A stretch of 64,000 nucleotides of DNA from Shewanella aestuarii (GCF_014647215.1 NZ_BMOT01000001.1:682001-746000); one strand, 5' to 3'. Counted from the stretch's first letter, positions 9,401-19,090 are shown. Made by a program: numbers and translations. The notes: a model not told the origin generated them from the sequence alone.

Positions 9401-11292
9401 GCTAAGTTTTCAATTGCAGCGCCTTGGACTGTCATTAAGAAGTCAAGGATCCAGAAAGTACTACCGTCATTGGTTTTAACTTCGTAAGGACGTTCATTGA
9501 TCACACGTAAACCAAAGTTTTCAAGCATTGGTAATACATCTGATAAATGAATTGGCTCATCTTTATGGAACAGTTTCAAACGTACTTTATTGTCATTCAA
9601 CGCAGTTTCTTGCGGTTGATAGAACAACATTCCCAATTTATGTTCGTCGTCTAATGCCTCAAGGTGCTGAAGATCAACTACTGCAGAACTGGGTAATACA
9701 TCATCTTTATAACTTTGAGGGAAGGCATTCGAGTAACGTTTAGTTAAACCTGTACCAGCTTGCTCACCTAGGGCATTGTTTAATGCCGAATGTAATTTAT
9801 CATCCCATGAGCGAGCAGCTTCGATAAGATTGTGTTCAATAGCGGCCACATCTACATCCATATTATTGTTGTCGACTTTAATAATGTAATGCGTGCGAGC
9901 CAAAGTAGACTCAGAGAAATATGTTGTAAATTCAACATCTTCATTACTATTAAAGTGCTGGGCAAGAATTCTTTGCGTATCTTGACGGAACTTAGTGTTG
10001 TAGCGGTCTTTCGACACATACACTAAACACGATAAGAAACGGCCAAAACCATCTTTACGTACAAACAACTTCAACTTATCTCGGTCTTGCATCTGCAAAA
10101 CGCCGTGAGCCATATGCGAAAGCTCTTCAACTTTTGCTTGAATTAGTTCATCACGAGGTAAATTTTCAAGGATGTTGAGTAACGCTTTATAATCGTGCGA
10201 ACGTGGTGCTAGCGCAGAGCGGTCAAGTACTCGTTGTACCTTCTCGGCAAGCAATGGTATTTCACGTGGGCTACGGTTATACAGATTTGATGCATATAAA
10301 CCGATGAAACGATCTTCACCAATCACATTGCCTTTCTTATCGAAACGCTTGATGCCGATATAATCAACATAAGCTGGGCGGTGAACGCGGCTTTTAGCAG
10401 AGCTTTTGGTCAGTACCAGTAAACTTGAATCTAATGCTTCTTTACGTGCACTGTCTGATAATGACGATAGCAATAACCCACGATCGCTTGATGCGTTTTT
10501 AGAGCGGCTCATTAGGCCTAGGCTAGTGTCTAAGTCTGGTACTAATTCGACGTCACCTTCAACACGTTTTAAGTCATAGTATCTATAACCTAACAGAGTG
10601 AAGTGATGGTTGTTCAAGTAAGTCAAATAGTTAACCGCTTCAGTTAACTCAGCTTTATCACCTGGAAAAGGTCGCTTAGGTAATTGCTGGATAGTGTCTG
10701 TTAATTTAGCAGACATTTTTTCCCAATCGACAACGGAAGCAACAACATCAGCAAGGACTGACTGAATTTCTTTTTCAATTGCTTTTATGTCAGCATCACT
10801 ACTTTGCTTATCAATTTCAATCAAGAATACAGCGATATTGTCGCTATTTTTCGGTGCGTTATTAACAAAACTCACTTCTGTAACTGATTTATTATCACGC
10901 ACAACCGCTAATGGTGTATGCAGCATCACGTGTGCTGTAATGCCCATTCTGTTTAATGCCATAGCCAAAGAGTCGACTAAGAACGGCATATCAGGTTGGA
11001 TCACTTCAATCACACTGTGGCTTGATTGCCAACCGTGCTTTGATTGTGTCGGATTAAAAACTCGAATATGAGTGTCGCTAGGTGCTGTTTTGTTTAAAGC
11101 ATTCCAAAGACTGACTACCGCTCCATATAAATCACTGTCATTTCGGACATTGAGGTCGTCACGTGACATATGGGTGTACAGGCATTGGGCAAACTGCTCA
11201 ACTTGTTTTGCTTGTGAATTAGGGATTTTTGAATGAATCAAATTGACTACATTTTCTAGTAGTACAGAAGGCATTGCATCTTTAAAGGCCAT
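6448..11292 (-). CDS. gdhB: NAD-specific glutamate dehydrogenase, large (180-kDa) class
   Basis: A 1614-residue GDH of the 180-kDa class (Pseudomonas GdhB / Streptomyces type), converting glutamate to 2-oxoglutarate and ammonium with NAD in amino-acid catabolism. The length is as expected. The N-terminal half is the regulatory ACT-like region (for example QPDMPFLVDSLAMALNRMG near residues 98-116). The catalytic core follows from about residue 800: RGGKVARGGLRWSDRREDFR, VGAKGGFVCK with a catalytic lysine, the nucleotide-binding CLGIGDMAGDVFGNGML, and GGIGTYVK. A long helical C-terminal region completes it. It is a single-gene unit with its own terminator. Confidence 0.96.
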   Translation of the reverse strand: MAFKDAMPSVLLENVVNLIHSKIPNSQAKQVEQFAQCLYTHMSRDDLNVRNDSDLYGAVVSLWNALNKTAPSDTHIRVFNPTQSKHGWQSSHSVIEVIQPDMPFLVDSLAMALNRMGITAHVMLHTPLAVVRDNKSVTEVSFVNNAPKNSDNIAVFLIEIDKQSSDADIKAIEKEIQSVLADVVASVVDWEKMSAKLTDTIQQLPKRPFPGDKAELTEAVNYLTYLNNHHFTLLGYRYYDLKRVEGDVELVPDLDTSLGLMSRSKNASSDRGLLLSSLSDSARKEALDSSLLVLTKSSAKSRVHRPAYVDYIGIKRFDKKGNVIGEDRFIGLYASNLYNRSPREIPLLAEKVQRVLDRSALAPRSHDYKALLNILENLPRDELIQAKVEELSHMAHGVLQMQDRDKLKLFVRKDGFGRFLSCLVYVSKDRYNTKFRQDTQRILAQHFNSNEDVEFTTYFSESTLARTHYIIKVDNNNMDVDVAAIEHNLIEAARSWDDKLHSALNNALGEQAGTGLTKRYSNAFPQSYKDDVLPSSAVVDLQHLEALDDEHKLGMLFYQPQETALNDNKVRLKLFHKDEPIHLSDVLPMLENFGLRVINERPYEVKTNDGSTFWILDFLMTVQGAAIENLADSQERFQTALSLVWQKKLEDDGFNRMVLSTGLNGREVSILRAYAKYMRQIDATFSQSYIEETFSRYPKIADLLVKMFIRKFNPKLKTRTLSKFLEQVNKLLDDVSSLDDDRIIRRYLDLINATLRTNFYQTDAKGEHKAYTSFKFAPNLIPEMPKPLPKFEIFVYSPRVEGVHLRGGKVARGGLRWSDRREDFRTEVLGLVKAQQVKNTVIVPVGAKGGFVCKQLPTEGGREAFFTEGQECYRLFIRGLLDISDNIKNGEVVPPVDVVRHDEDDPYLVVAADKGTATFSDIANSIAIEYDFWLGDAFASGGSNGYDHKKMGITAKGGWESVKRHFREIGVDCQTTDFTCLGIGDMAGDVFGNGMLLSEHTKLVAAFNHMHIFIDPNPNVAESYIERKRLFELPRSSWEDYNAKLISKGGGIFLRSAKSLKLTPEIKAMLSTDKDTMNPIELLKELLKMPVDLLWNGGIGTYVKSSKESHVEVGDRANDALRVNGSEVRAKIIGEGGNLGCTQLGRIEYAANGGRMNTDFVDNVGGVDCSDNEVNIKIFLNTLVAAGELTVKQRNRVLEEMTDEVSEIVLQDCKDQTRTISVTQVHGVSQLKEQIRFIHYLEKDGKLDRALEFLPTDDDLAERLVNGRALTRPELSVLVAYAKMVLKEQLVTPEITEDSFLSKLLVAYFPKKLQAKYADKMVNHPLRGEIIATSLANELVNDMGFNFVQRMQDETGASVAEAAICYTMAREVFGLDELTKSITDLNGVIPAIVQGEMLHQLRRNMRRACRWFIRHRNRTHNIEQTVEFFKPVFEKLKDNVDQYMIDAEVKAISAEISSLTKENVPMAVAKIVAKMSTLFSALDIAQIAEIENKSVDLVSETYFKLGAKVELHWFLEQISAQPVANHWQALARAAFREELDWQQRALSSAVLRTCSDTCDADTVINEWIKSNKTLLQRWYHMLADFKVSQTHEFAKFSVALRELNLLILHCEGQK

Positions 11293-11514
11293 GTTGCAGA
11301 TTCCTTAAGCGTCTATGGCAGCGCTTTTATCATTTTATGGATGCTTCGGCTTGTTTGACTCAGTAATTTTGTTACTGAGATCTGCGGCAAAGTTTATTAC
11401 TAAATTGCTGCTATATCGAGGAAAATTTTAGTGGTAGATCCTCTATATATCCAGTTTCAAGGGTGATATTTTGTTTAATATGCAATTTAACGCGCCGATT
11501 TAGATTAACTATGC

Positions 11515-11545
11515 AAAAAAAAATGGAGAGCTACGCTCTCCATTT
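11515..11545 (-). terminator. Terminator of the DUF1302-MMPL operon
   Basis: Read on the minus strand, ATGGAGAGC / GCTCTCCAT form a perfect stem around a 3-base loop and are followed by an eight-T run. It lies just after the MMPL gene. Confidence 0.9.
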
Positions 11546-11562
11546 AAACTAAACCATTGTTT

Positions 11563-13872
11563 TTAGCTAGCTTTACGCCAAAACAGTGCTGAAAGTGCTG
11601 GCAGAATAATAATCGCACCTAACATATTCACTAAAAACATAAATGTTAACAAAATTCCCATATCCATTTGGAATTTAAGTGCAGAAAAGAACCAAGTACT
11701 CACACCAATGGCTAAAGTTAACCCAGTAAATATTACTGCACTGCCACGCTCAACTAAAGCTTCAAAATAAGCTTGTTGAACAGCCATACCATTACTGAGC
11801 TTGTTAGACATTGTGGATAAAATATAAATACCATAGTCAACACCAATACCCACGCCCAAAGCAATAACCGGTAAAGTACTTACGGCAAGGCCAATATCAA
11901 GCATGGTCATTAAGGCTTGGGCTAATGTAGATACCACATACAAAGGGATAATTACCGCAATTGTGGCTTTCAGTGATTTAAAGCTAATTAAACACAGAAT
12001 GAATACTGCACCATAGACATAAATCATCATAGGTAATTGCGCTTCACTGACCGCTTCGTTTGTCGCCGCCATTACCCCAACTGGACCAGATGCCAACTTA
12101 AACTGTAATTTATCGCTATTAAGTTCTGCTGCCACTTGCTTCACTTTATTAACAACAACCTCAATGGTTTCTGCTTTGTGATCTTTTAAGAAAAGATACA
12201 CTGGCATCACTGAACAGTTACCATTTAATAAACCTGAGGTGGTGGGTACTTGACCCACGGCTTGCACCAAACTGGCCGTAGTACGAGGCAAGATTTGCCA
12301 TTTAGGATTGCCTTCGTTAAAGCCAGCATTCACCGCTTTTGCAATTGAAGCTAAGCTAGCAGTTGATTCTACACCGGGTGTATTGCCCACCATCCATTCA
12401 AATTGGTCAATTTGACTGAGCATTGAATGGTAAGTACAGGCTTCGGGCTCAGCTTCAACAATGACTGTCATCACGTCGGTCGTAATAGAAAAATGATCAG
12501 TGATGAAAAAAGTATCAAGGTTATAGCGTGAATCTTGATGCAGCGCAGGCGCGCCACCTTTCAAATCACCAATCTTCATTTCTGTGGCTTTCATAAAGCC
12601 AACGACATATAAGACGGCTGTACAGGTTAGTACAATCACTGCATATTTAGGTGTGGCAAACTTAGATAAGCTACGCCAAATATTTTCTATTTTTTGCTTT
12701 TGAACAGGGTTTTGTTCAGCATTAGATAAATTAGTATAAGAAATCACTAAAGGAAGCAAAATAAGATTAGTCAGAATAATTACCCCGACCCCTAAAGATG
12801 CTGAAATGGCTAATTCACGAATAATCCCAATATCAATTGCAAGTAAGGTTAAAAAGCCAACGGTATCAGAAAGTAGCGCAACCCCACCAGGCACTAATAA
12901 ACTGCGAAACGCTGAAGCGGCTGCCGCTTTTGTTGCTTGACCATCAATGACTCGACGACGTACCGCATTAATCATTTGCACGCCATGGCTTACGCCAATA
13001 GCAAACACCAAAAACGGCACTAAAATGGACATGGGATCAAGACCAAAGCCGACTACAGTTAATAAACCTAATTGCCAAATAACCGCCATTAGACTGCACA
13101 TCAGTGGCAATACCGTCAGCATTATTGACTTGGAAAATAGGTAAACCATCACGGCAGTGATCACGATTGCAATCAGAAAGAACAGCAATACCCCTTTAGC
13201 ACCATCAGCAACATCGCCAGCCATTTTAGCAAAGCCAATGATGTGGATTTTGATATTGTCGTTTTCAAACTGGCCACGAAGTTTTTGCTCAAGTTCATTA
13301 GCAAATTCGATAGTGTTTAATGCTTCACCGGTATCAGGATCAAAATCCATCAACTGTGCAGATAACATAGCCGCAGAGTAATCATTAGCAATTAAGCGCC
13401 CCACAATACCCGCTTTCTCAATATTATCGCGTACTACAGCTAAGCCATATTCATCTGTTCTAAAATCAGCTGGAATTACAGGGCCGCCAGCAAACCCATC
13501 TTCAACAACTTCGGTAAACCGAGTTGAAGGTGAATAAAGTGATTTAACCTGTGAACGCTCAACACCATCAATAAAAAACAGCTCATCGTGTACTTTTTTC
13601 AACGTATCAAAAAATACCGGATTGAAAATATTACCACTGGTATCTTCAACCGCGACCATAATGCCATTCGCGCCACCAAAATCTTTTTGATGCTTAGTGT
13701 AGGTTTGCATGTAAGTGTGATTTAGGGGGATATTTTTACTAAAAGCGGCATCCATTTTAAGCTGGCTGGCTTGGTATCCTAAAAATACCGTAATAAAAAT
13801 AAATGAAATGATCACCCACATGCGATTGCGGAATAAGTGAGTTTCGAAACTATTGACCAGTTTTTCTAACAT
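11563..13872 (-). CDS. RND-superfamily (MMPL/sterol-sensing-domain) exporter
   Basis: A 769-residue inner-membrane protein of the MMPL branch of the RND superfamily. It has the two-fold RND layout: one N-terminal helix, a large periplasmic loop (about 40-210), a helix bundle (about 215-385, including PFLVFAIGVSHGVQMINAVR), a single helix near 410, a second periplasmic domain (about 430-620) and a second bundle with ALGVGIGVDYGIYIL, which carries the acidic residue expected for proton coupling. It is the last gene of a four-gene operon with DUF1302, DUF1329 and YCF48-like proteins, an association seen across marine gammaproteobacteria and pseudomonads. The MMPL family moves lipids or other hydrophobic molecules; the substrate here is unknown. 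Confidence 0.85.
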   Translation of the reverse strand: MLEKLVNSFETHLFRNRMWVIISFIFITVFLGYQASQLKMDAAFSKNIPLNHTYMQTYTKHQKDFGGANGIMVAVEDTSGNIFNPVFFDTLKKVHDELFFIDGVERSQVKSLYSPSTRFTEVVEDGFAGGPVIPADFRTDEYGLAVVRDNIEKAGIVGRLIANDYSAAMLSAQLMDFDPDTGEALNTIEFANELEQKLRGQFENDNIKIHIIGFAKMAGDVADGAKGVLLFFLIAIVITAVMVYLFSKSIMLTVLPLMCSLMAVIWQLGLLTVVGFGLDPMSILVPFLVFAIGVSHGVQMINAVRRRVIDGQATKAAAASAFRSLLVPGGVALLSDTVGFLTLLAIDIGIIRELAISASLGVGVIILTNLILLPLVISYTNLSNAEQNPVQKQKIENIWRSLSKFATPKYAVIVLTCTAVLYVVGFMKATEMKIGDLKGGAPALHQDSRYNLDTFFITDHFSITTDVMTVIVEAEPEACTYHSMLSQIDQFEWMVGNTPGVESTASLASIAKAVNAGFNEGNPKWQILPRTTASLVQAVGQVPTTSGLLNGNCSVMPVYLFLKDHKAETIEVVVNKVKQVAAELNSDKLQFKLASGPVGVMAATNEAVSEAQLPMMIYVYGAVFILCLISFKSLKATIAVIIPLYVVSTLAQALMTMLDIGLAVSTLPVIALGVGIGVDYGIYILSTMSNKLSNGMAVQQAYFEALVERGSAVIFTGLTLAIGVSTWFFSALKFQMDMGILLTFMFLVNMLGAIIILPALSALFWRKAS

Positions 13873-14070
13873 CTTGTCGGCCCTATTATTGTTGTTTTAA
13901 TCTTAATAGTGTCTACTAAAAAAACAGTAGCTTTAACGATGAATGAATCATCTTTTGTGTTATCAAAGTAACTTTAATAACAGCTTTGTATTGTCTTGAT
14001 AAGGTAGCGTAAAGTGATTTGGACTTGTCATGTATTAGCAACAACAACCAACACTTACCCCTGTACACGG

Positions 14071-15078
14071 TTACTTTGGCAACTGAAAAAGGCCTTTGGT
14101 ACCCGCAAACCAAATCTCACCTTTATTATTTTTGGCTACAGAAACAATATTCTCACCTTGACGTCGAGCAACTAGCTCTGCTTTGTCTCCATCAATTTTC
14201 AAAATAATTCCAGCATTACCAACCAGATATAAATCATCGCCATCAACTAATGCCCCATTAATTGACGATTCAACCGGTAATTCAATTTGTTGCCAGTCAT
14301 TTAATGCATTCGATGCCTTAAATACATGGCCACGCAATCCCATAACATATACATCCTCACCATGGGTAATCGCATTAAACATTGAACCATCGTAATCAAA
14401 ATCTACGCGCTCAAATGTACGTCCCATATCATTAGAGACGGCAACTAATCCAAGTTCACCAACCAGAAGTAAACGATCAGCATCTAGATTAATAATTCGA
14501 TTAAAATGAGGGAGTAATGCTGCACGTTCAGACAAATACAACTCTTCGTCTTCTTGCTTTAATTCATTGAGATACGCTACATCTTCTTCAAATAGTAATT
14601 CTTGATGAAACTCATCATGCCAGGTTTTACCGCCATCTTCCGTTCGATAAAATAAGCCGTAAGCGCCAATAGCAACACCCTGTTGTTCGGAGAAAAAACG
14701 GACATCCAAAAAGGGCTTTTCTAATACGGTTGACTCCATCTGTAAAGACCAAGTTAATCCGCCATCATTGGTGTGGATAATCGTTGCATCATGTCCGACG
14801 GCCCAACCTAATTTTTCATTCAAAAAAAACACATTAGTCAATTGAGTTACCACAGGGCTAGCAACTTGTTGCCATTGTTGGTCTAAGACTAATACATGGC
14901 CGCGTTGGCCAACTGCCACTAATTTATCACCCGCTTTAGCAATATCGACTAATAAAGACGATTGCGCTTGGGGTTGAATTTGTACAGTTAAAGGATCAAG
15001 TTGTGCGTTAACCGAAGCAGTATATAAACATGCACTTAATCCTATCGCGACAGCACTGCGAAGCATGCTAACCTTCAT
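14071..15078 (-). CDS. YCF48/BNR-repeat periplasmic protein
   Basis: A 335-residue exported beta-propeller protein. A Sec signal peptide covers about residues 1-25 (cleavage probably after VNA). The rest is built of repeated blades with BNR/Asp-box-like turns such as NDGGLTW and EDGGKTW, as in the YCF48/HCF136 family known for photosystem II assembly in phototrophs. In non-phototrophs it is regularly encoded with DUF1302, DUF1329 and MMPL proteins, as here, where it lies between the DUF1329 and MMPL genes. A role as a periplasmic scaffold for that transport system is inference. AAGGAAG lies upstream of the start. Confidence 0.82.
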   Translation of the reverse strand: MKVSMLRSAVAIGLSACLYTASVNAQLDPLTVQIQPQAQSSLLVDIAKAGDKLVAVGQRGHVLVLDQQWQQVASPVVTQLTNVFFLNEKLGWAVGHDATIIHTNDGGLTWSLQMESTVLEKPFLDVRFFSEQQGVAIGAYGLFYRTEDGGKTWHDEFHQELLFEEDVAYLNELKQEDEELYLSERAALLPHFNRIINLDADRLLLVGELGLVAVSNDMGRTFERVDFDYDGSMFNAITHGEDVYVMGLRGHVFKASNALNDWQQIELPVESSINGALVDGDDLYLVGNAGIILKIDGDKAELVARRQGENIVSVAKNNKGEIWFAGTKGLFQLPK

Positions 15079-15145
15079 ACAAACTTCCTTAGATTTAAGG
15101 GCGCTAAGCGCCCTTTATTTAACAGATTTGACTTAAACAAATGAA

Positions 15146-16510
15146 TTAACGAATACCAGCACGACGCAATGCATCTGGGGTAAAGTTAGATTCAGATAAG
15201 TTTGCATCAAAGTTATACATACGACCTTCGTTGTCTAATCCCATGGCCAAATAACGGCGAGATTGAAGGTCGTGGAATACTTCTAACGTACTCCATAATG
15301 TTGGCACTTCATAATAGTTAATACTATGTGCTGTGCCCACACGATATAACTCATCACGGTTATCGTACATATCTGTTAAAGACACCTGCCAAGAATCTTC
15401 ATCAATGTAGAATACACGAGTCTTATAAATATGACGCATGCCATCTTTTAATGTCGCTTTGACTTCCCAAACACGGTGTTTTTCCCAACGAGCAAATTCA
15501 GGATTGATGTGACCAGGTTTTAGGATTTGATCATATTTAAGTTCATTAGAGTGCAACTTGTAATCATTGTAAGGAATAAAGATTTCTTTCTTACCTACAA
15601 GTTCCCAGTTATATCGTACTGGAGAACCGTTGAACATGTCGAAATCATCGGTTGTTCTTAAACCATCAGACACTGTACCTGGTGTATCAAAAGCCACGTT
15701 TGGTGCTTTACGAACACGACGCTGACCTGTGTTATAAGTCCATGCTTGACGAGGTAAAGCCTCTTGATCCATGGTTTCTTTCACCAGTAGCGCAGTACCC
15801 GCTAAACGAGCAGGCTGTGTTACAACTTGCTTAAAGTAGAATAACGTGTTGGTTTCTTTTAACTTGTCCAAGGTAATTTCAGGACGAGTATACTCAAAAC
15901 GAATTTCTTCAGCGTTTTCGACTAATGTGTATGAACCACTTGCTGTTGGCGCTGCTTGGCTGCGATAAGTTTCAACATCAACACCACGATAACGTAAAAT
16001 GTGGTTCCAAATAACTTCTAAACCGTCTTTCGGTATCGGGAATGGCACACCAATTGTCGCGCCAGAAATACCATTACCTTGAGCAACAAGTTCAGCAGAA
16101 GTTGCATTAGCTTTAACAGCGTCGTAAACGTATTGAGGTACAGATGCGGTGCGGCGTGTTTCATAAACATTCATTTGATATGTATCAGGATACAATTCAA
16201 AGAGTTTATTTTGGCCAGGCGTTAAATACTCAGCGTATTGTGCTTTATTGGCATTAGTAATGCTGAATAAAATTTTGTCGTTTGGAAAAGGATTTAAGTG
16301 ATGCATGCCTTTTTCATAACCGGCAACAGGCTTGGTAATACCACCGTCCCATGCAGGAATTGAACCATCGGCATTTGCCGCTTTTTCAGCACCCATGGGT
16401 GTTAAGCTTGTGCCTAATTTAGCAGCATCAGCTTCTGATACTTTCGCCATCGCAACAGGTGCGCCTAGCGCCATAACCACTGCTGCCGATAATATCGTCA
16501 GTTTTTTCAT
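15146..16510 (-). CDS. DUF1329 outer-membrane-lipoprotein-sorting-like protein
   Basis: A 454-residue exported protein of the DUF1329 family (LolA/LolB-like fold by family relationship). The ATG at 16510 starts a clean signal peptide (KKLTILSAAVVMALGAPVAMA) with AAGGAT at proper distance; the open frame extends 45 codons further upstream but runs over the end of the DUF1302 gene. Typical family features are the early AAKLGTSLTPMGAEKAANA and IPAWDGGI, central tracts such as YNTGQRRVRKAPNVAFDTPG, and late VFYIDEDSWQVSLTDMYDNR. It is the second gene of the four-gene envelope operon, 13 bases after DUF1302. The family is thought to carry hydrophobic material in the periplasm, but its ligand is not established. 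Confidence 0.86.
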   Translation of the reverse strand: MKKLTILSAAVVMALGAPVAMAKVSEADAAKLGTSLTPMGAEKAANADGSIPAWDGGITKPVAGYEKGMHHLNPFPNDKILFSITNANKAQYAEYLTPGQNKLFELYPDTYQMNVYETRRTASVPQYVYDAVKANATSAELVAQGNGISGATIGVPFPIPKDGLEVIWNHILRYRGVDVETYRSQAAPTASGSYTLVENAEEIRFEYTRPEITLDKLKETNTLFYFKQVVTQPARLAGTALLVKETMDQEALPRQAWTYNTGQRRVRKAPNVAFDTPGTVSDGLRTTDDFDMFNGSPVRYNWELVGKKEIFIPYNDYKLHSNELKYDQILKPGHINPEFARWEKHRVWEVKATLKDGMRHIYKTRVFYIDEDSWQVSLTDMYDNRDELYRVGTAHSINYYEVPTLWSTLEVFHDLQSRRYLAMGLDNEGRMYNFDANLSESNFTPDALRRAGIR

Positions 16511-16523
16511 TATTATTATCCTT

Positions 16524-18560
16524 TTAAATCGAATACTTGACGTTAAACGAGACATAATCTCGATCTTCCATCGCGTTCGTTGTTCCCACGCCACCAAAGA
16601 AGCTGTTATAAGAGAAATCAACACCCCAACGGTTTTGGTAATCAAAATTCACACCTAATGCAACTGATTTCTTACCTTCAGTGAATAAGAACATCGGGTC
16701 TGGTGTAATACCGTCTACATCGTGAGAGAAAATAATTCGTGGTGCCATGTTCACACCCGCAAATACGTTATTGAAATCCGCTTTAGCAACTAAACGATAT
16801 CCCCAGGCAAAATCGGTTGGGAATGGATTAGTTTCTGGACCATTATGTAGCGCCTGAATAATACCTGTCATTTCAGGGTTACCACCAGAGCGACCAGTAC
16901 CAGGACCATTTAAGCGTAGTTCATCAAAACCAGGCATATCATGGATCCACACACCACCGACTTCCGCTAACATCGTTAGGTTATCAGTACCCAATGTTGG
17001 ACCGAACAAATGGGTAAACGTCATTTGCGCTTGAGTGGTGTCTAATTGAATAAAGCCGTCAACCGTAGCGCCAGGTGCAGGATTATCCATTTGTGAAATG
17101 CCATCTAAATCTGGACGTAATCCAGCATTAGCTAATTGTTGTGGCATTGCGGCAAACAGTAATTCAACATCATCAATTTGAAGTGGCTCATCGACACGGT
17201 GTGCGATTTCACCCGCTACTGACGTATCACCCACTAAAGTGTTAAAACTAAAACCATATAATTGGATATCTTCAGGGTAAACAATTTGTGCTTTAGTAAA
17301 GGTTTCCATGCTTAGCAGTAATTCACGGTCAATTTGACCTTGGCTTGCTGCCAACTTAGCATAATCACCACCGATAGCTGCGGCAGTAAAGTTAGACGCT
17401 GTACCACTGATCAATGGACGACGACTATGGTAATTCATGTAGTACAAACCAAATTCAGTTTCATTTAGCTCAGGAGAATAAAAACCTAATTTGACACCAT
17501 ACTGACCGTCATCACTTGGTTTGGCTTCATCTTGAATTAAAGCAGCTTTGGTTGAATAAGCTGTCATTGCCGAAGCCATTGCCGGATTGAACCCCGTGGC
17601 AGCAGCATTTTTATAAAGTGCTTCATATTCAGAAATTAAGAAGTCTAAATTGATATCAGGATTTGAGTTGAAGCCTAACTGAGCATTTTGGTTGTAACCA
17701 CCAAAGCCTGCAAAATCATTGCTCGCAAAGTTAGAACCTGGTGTAGGTACCCAAATTGGTTCCCATTGATACTGATAAAATGCTTCAACATTAAGGTTTT
17801 CAGTTAACCCTAAAGATGCCCAAACCATACCTTGCGGACGGAAAGCTTCTTTAAGCTCAGCACCTGGTGCATTAAGAATGTTTAAATCTACAGGGTTAAT
17901 AATACCAATACCATGGGGAATTAAGGTACTTTCGCCCCATGAAACCACCTGATTACCCACGCGAACTGACAATGGGTTTTGGCCATCGTTTAAATCCCAG
18001 TTAGCGTAAACAAATGCATCTAATAAGCGGACATCTTTACACTGAACTTCAGACGCACGGTTATCTGCACACGGATCAAATTCTTGTCCGGTTAGTGGAT
18101 CATTAAAATCATAGTTGCCATCGTTTAATTTACGGTCGTAAAAGTACATTCCACGAACGAATAAACCATAGTTTTCATATTTTAATGATAACTCATGAAG
18201 CCCTTTTACGATTTCAGAGGTGGTGTCACCTTGAGAGTAAAGTAAGTTACTTAAATCGTTGTTGCTTGAATAGGAACCAGGCTGCTCCCAAATTTCGGCT
18301 GAGGTGTATTTAGTGTTCGAAAACGCCGAATAACCAGACCAGTCAAACTGTGGTTGGTTAACCTTACCAATTTGGCCTTCCCAATCACGTTCACCGACGC
18401 GCCAGCTAGCACCAACGGTCCAGGTAGAGTCAAATGCGCCATCTACATCGCCCCAATTAAATGAGAAAGCGGATACATTTGGACTCATTCCTAAACACAA
18501 AGCCGACATCACCCCCAAAGTGATCGCCGACTTGTTAAATTTTTTCTTAACAATATTCAT
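16524..18560 (-). CDS. DUF1302 family outer-membrane beta-barrel-like protein
   Basis: A 678-residue exported protein of the DUF1302 family. The signal peptide (about residues 1-31, ending in NVSA) is followed by FSFNWGDVDGAFDSTWTVGA, a typical opening of the family. The rest shows alternating hydrophobic residues and ends in FNVKYSI, as in outer-membrane beta barrels. The conserved block VRVGNQVVSWGESTLIPHGI with nearby NPVDLNILNAPGAELKE is also a family hallmark. It is the first gene of the operon with DUF1329, YCF48-like and MMPL genes. It is probably the outer-membrane component of that system, by analogy and position. GGAG lies 10 bases before the ATG. Confidence 0.86.
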   Translation of the reverse strand: MNIVKKKFNKSAITLGVMSALCLGMSPNVSAFSFNWGDVDGAFDSTWTVGASWRVGERDWEGQIGKVNQPQFDWSGYSAFSNTKYTSAEIWEQPGSYSSNNDLSNLLYSQGDTTSEIVKGLHELSLKYENYGLFVRGMYFYDRKLNDGNYDFNDPLTGQEFDPCADNRASEVQCKDVRLLDAFVYANWDLNDGQNPLSVRVGNQVVSWGESTLIPHGIGIINPVDLNILNAPGAELKEAFRPQGMVWASLGLTENLNVEAFYQYQWEPIWVPTPGSNFASNDFAGFGGYNQNAQLGFNSNPDINLDFLISEYEALYKNAAATGFNPAMASAMTAYSTKAALIQDEAKPSDDGQYGVKLGFYSPELNETEFGLYYMNYHSRRPLISGTASNFTAAAIGGDYAKLAASQGQIDRELLLSMETFTKAQIVYPEDIQLYGFSFNTLVGDTSVAGEIAHRVDEPLQIDDVELLFAAMPQQLANAGLRPDLDGISQMDNPAPGATVDGFIQLDTTQAQMTFTHLFGPTLGTDNLTMLAEVGGVWIHDMPGFDELRLNGPGTGRSGGNPEMTGIIQALHNGPETNPFPTDFAWGYRLVAKADFNNVFAGVNMAPRIIFSHDVDGITPDPMFLFTEGKKSVALGVNFDYQNRWGVDFSYNSFFGGVGTTNAMEDRDYVSFNVKYSI

Positions 18561-18871
18561 TTTAGCTCATCTCCGTAACCTGCTGGAATCGTTGTTATAG
18601 GAATTTAAACCAACATCTTGTTAGCCCACAGGCAACACCATTGTTACAGCATTTAACCTTGTTGAGCAAGGCCAAAACAGAGAAAATATACAATAAAATT
18701 AACGTGGTTAACGATATAGTTACAACTAAAATAGACGTGATATTTGAATTAACTAACAAGGAGAGGAAACAGACGCAAAGCAACTCATTAAAAACATTTT
18801 ATTTCAGTGGTTTATTTGAAAACACGCCTCTAGACGTAGAACAAATATAATAAATCAAACGTTTGAAGTAA
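18561..18871. other. Intergenic region upstream of the DUF1302 operon
   Basis: This gap of about 310 bases lies between the 3' end of the DUF2835 gene and the start of the DUF1302 operon, both on the minus strand. It is AT-rich and must carry the operon promoter, but I see no convincing -35/-10 pair, operator or terminator. Short open frames on both strands here have no ribosome-binding site or family resemblance. Confidence 0.5.
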
Positions 18872-19090
18872 TTACTCTAACCTGATTAATGATTTATATG
18901 CCCCCTTACTGTCTAACTCCAATTTGAACTGACCTTGAATCCCGTTTAAAGTTAAAAATGGTCTAAAGTACTTTGCATTTATTTGCAAATGGCGTCCGTT
19001 TACATCAGTTAACGCAACTGAATCACTATAACCCTGATAATATGAAGAAAACTTTCTATAGCTAATATAAATATTAAAATAAAACTCCAT
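18872..19090 (-). CDS. DUF2835 family small protein
   Basis: A 72-residue protein of the DUF2835 family, found in marine gammaproteobacteria. The family pattern is visible: MEFYFNIYISYRKFSSYYQG at the start, then LQINAKYFRPFLTLNGIQG and FKLELD. The start is the ATG at 19090, with AGAGGG four bases upstream; a frame six codons longer starts in the wrong place relative to this site. It has no signal peptide or membrane segment and no known function. It follows pepN on the same strand, with a hairpin in between. Confidence 0.88.
   Translation of the reverse strand: MEFYFNIYISYRKFSSYYQGYSDSVALTDVNGRHLQINAKYFRPFLTLNGIQGQFKLELDSKGAYKSLIRLE

Noticed and set aside
18641..18850. 69-codon plus-strand frame upstream of the DUF1302 operon
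   Set aside because: No ribosome-binding site, no family resemblance, and codon content looks non-coding. It lies where the operon promoter should be.
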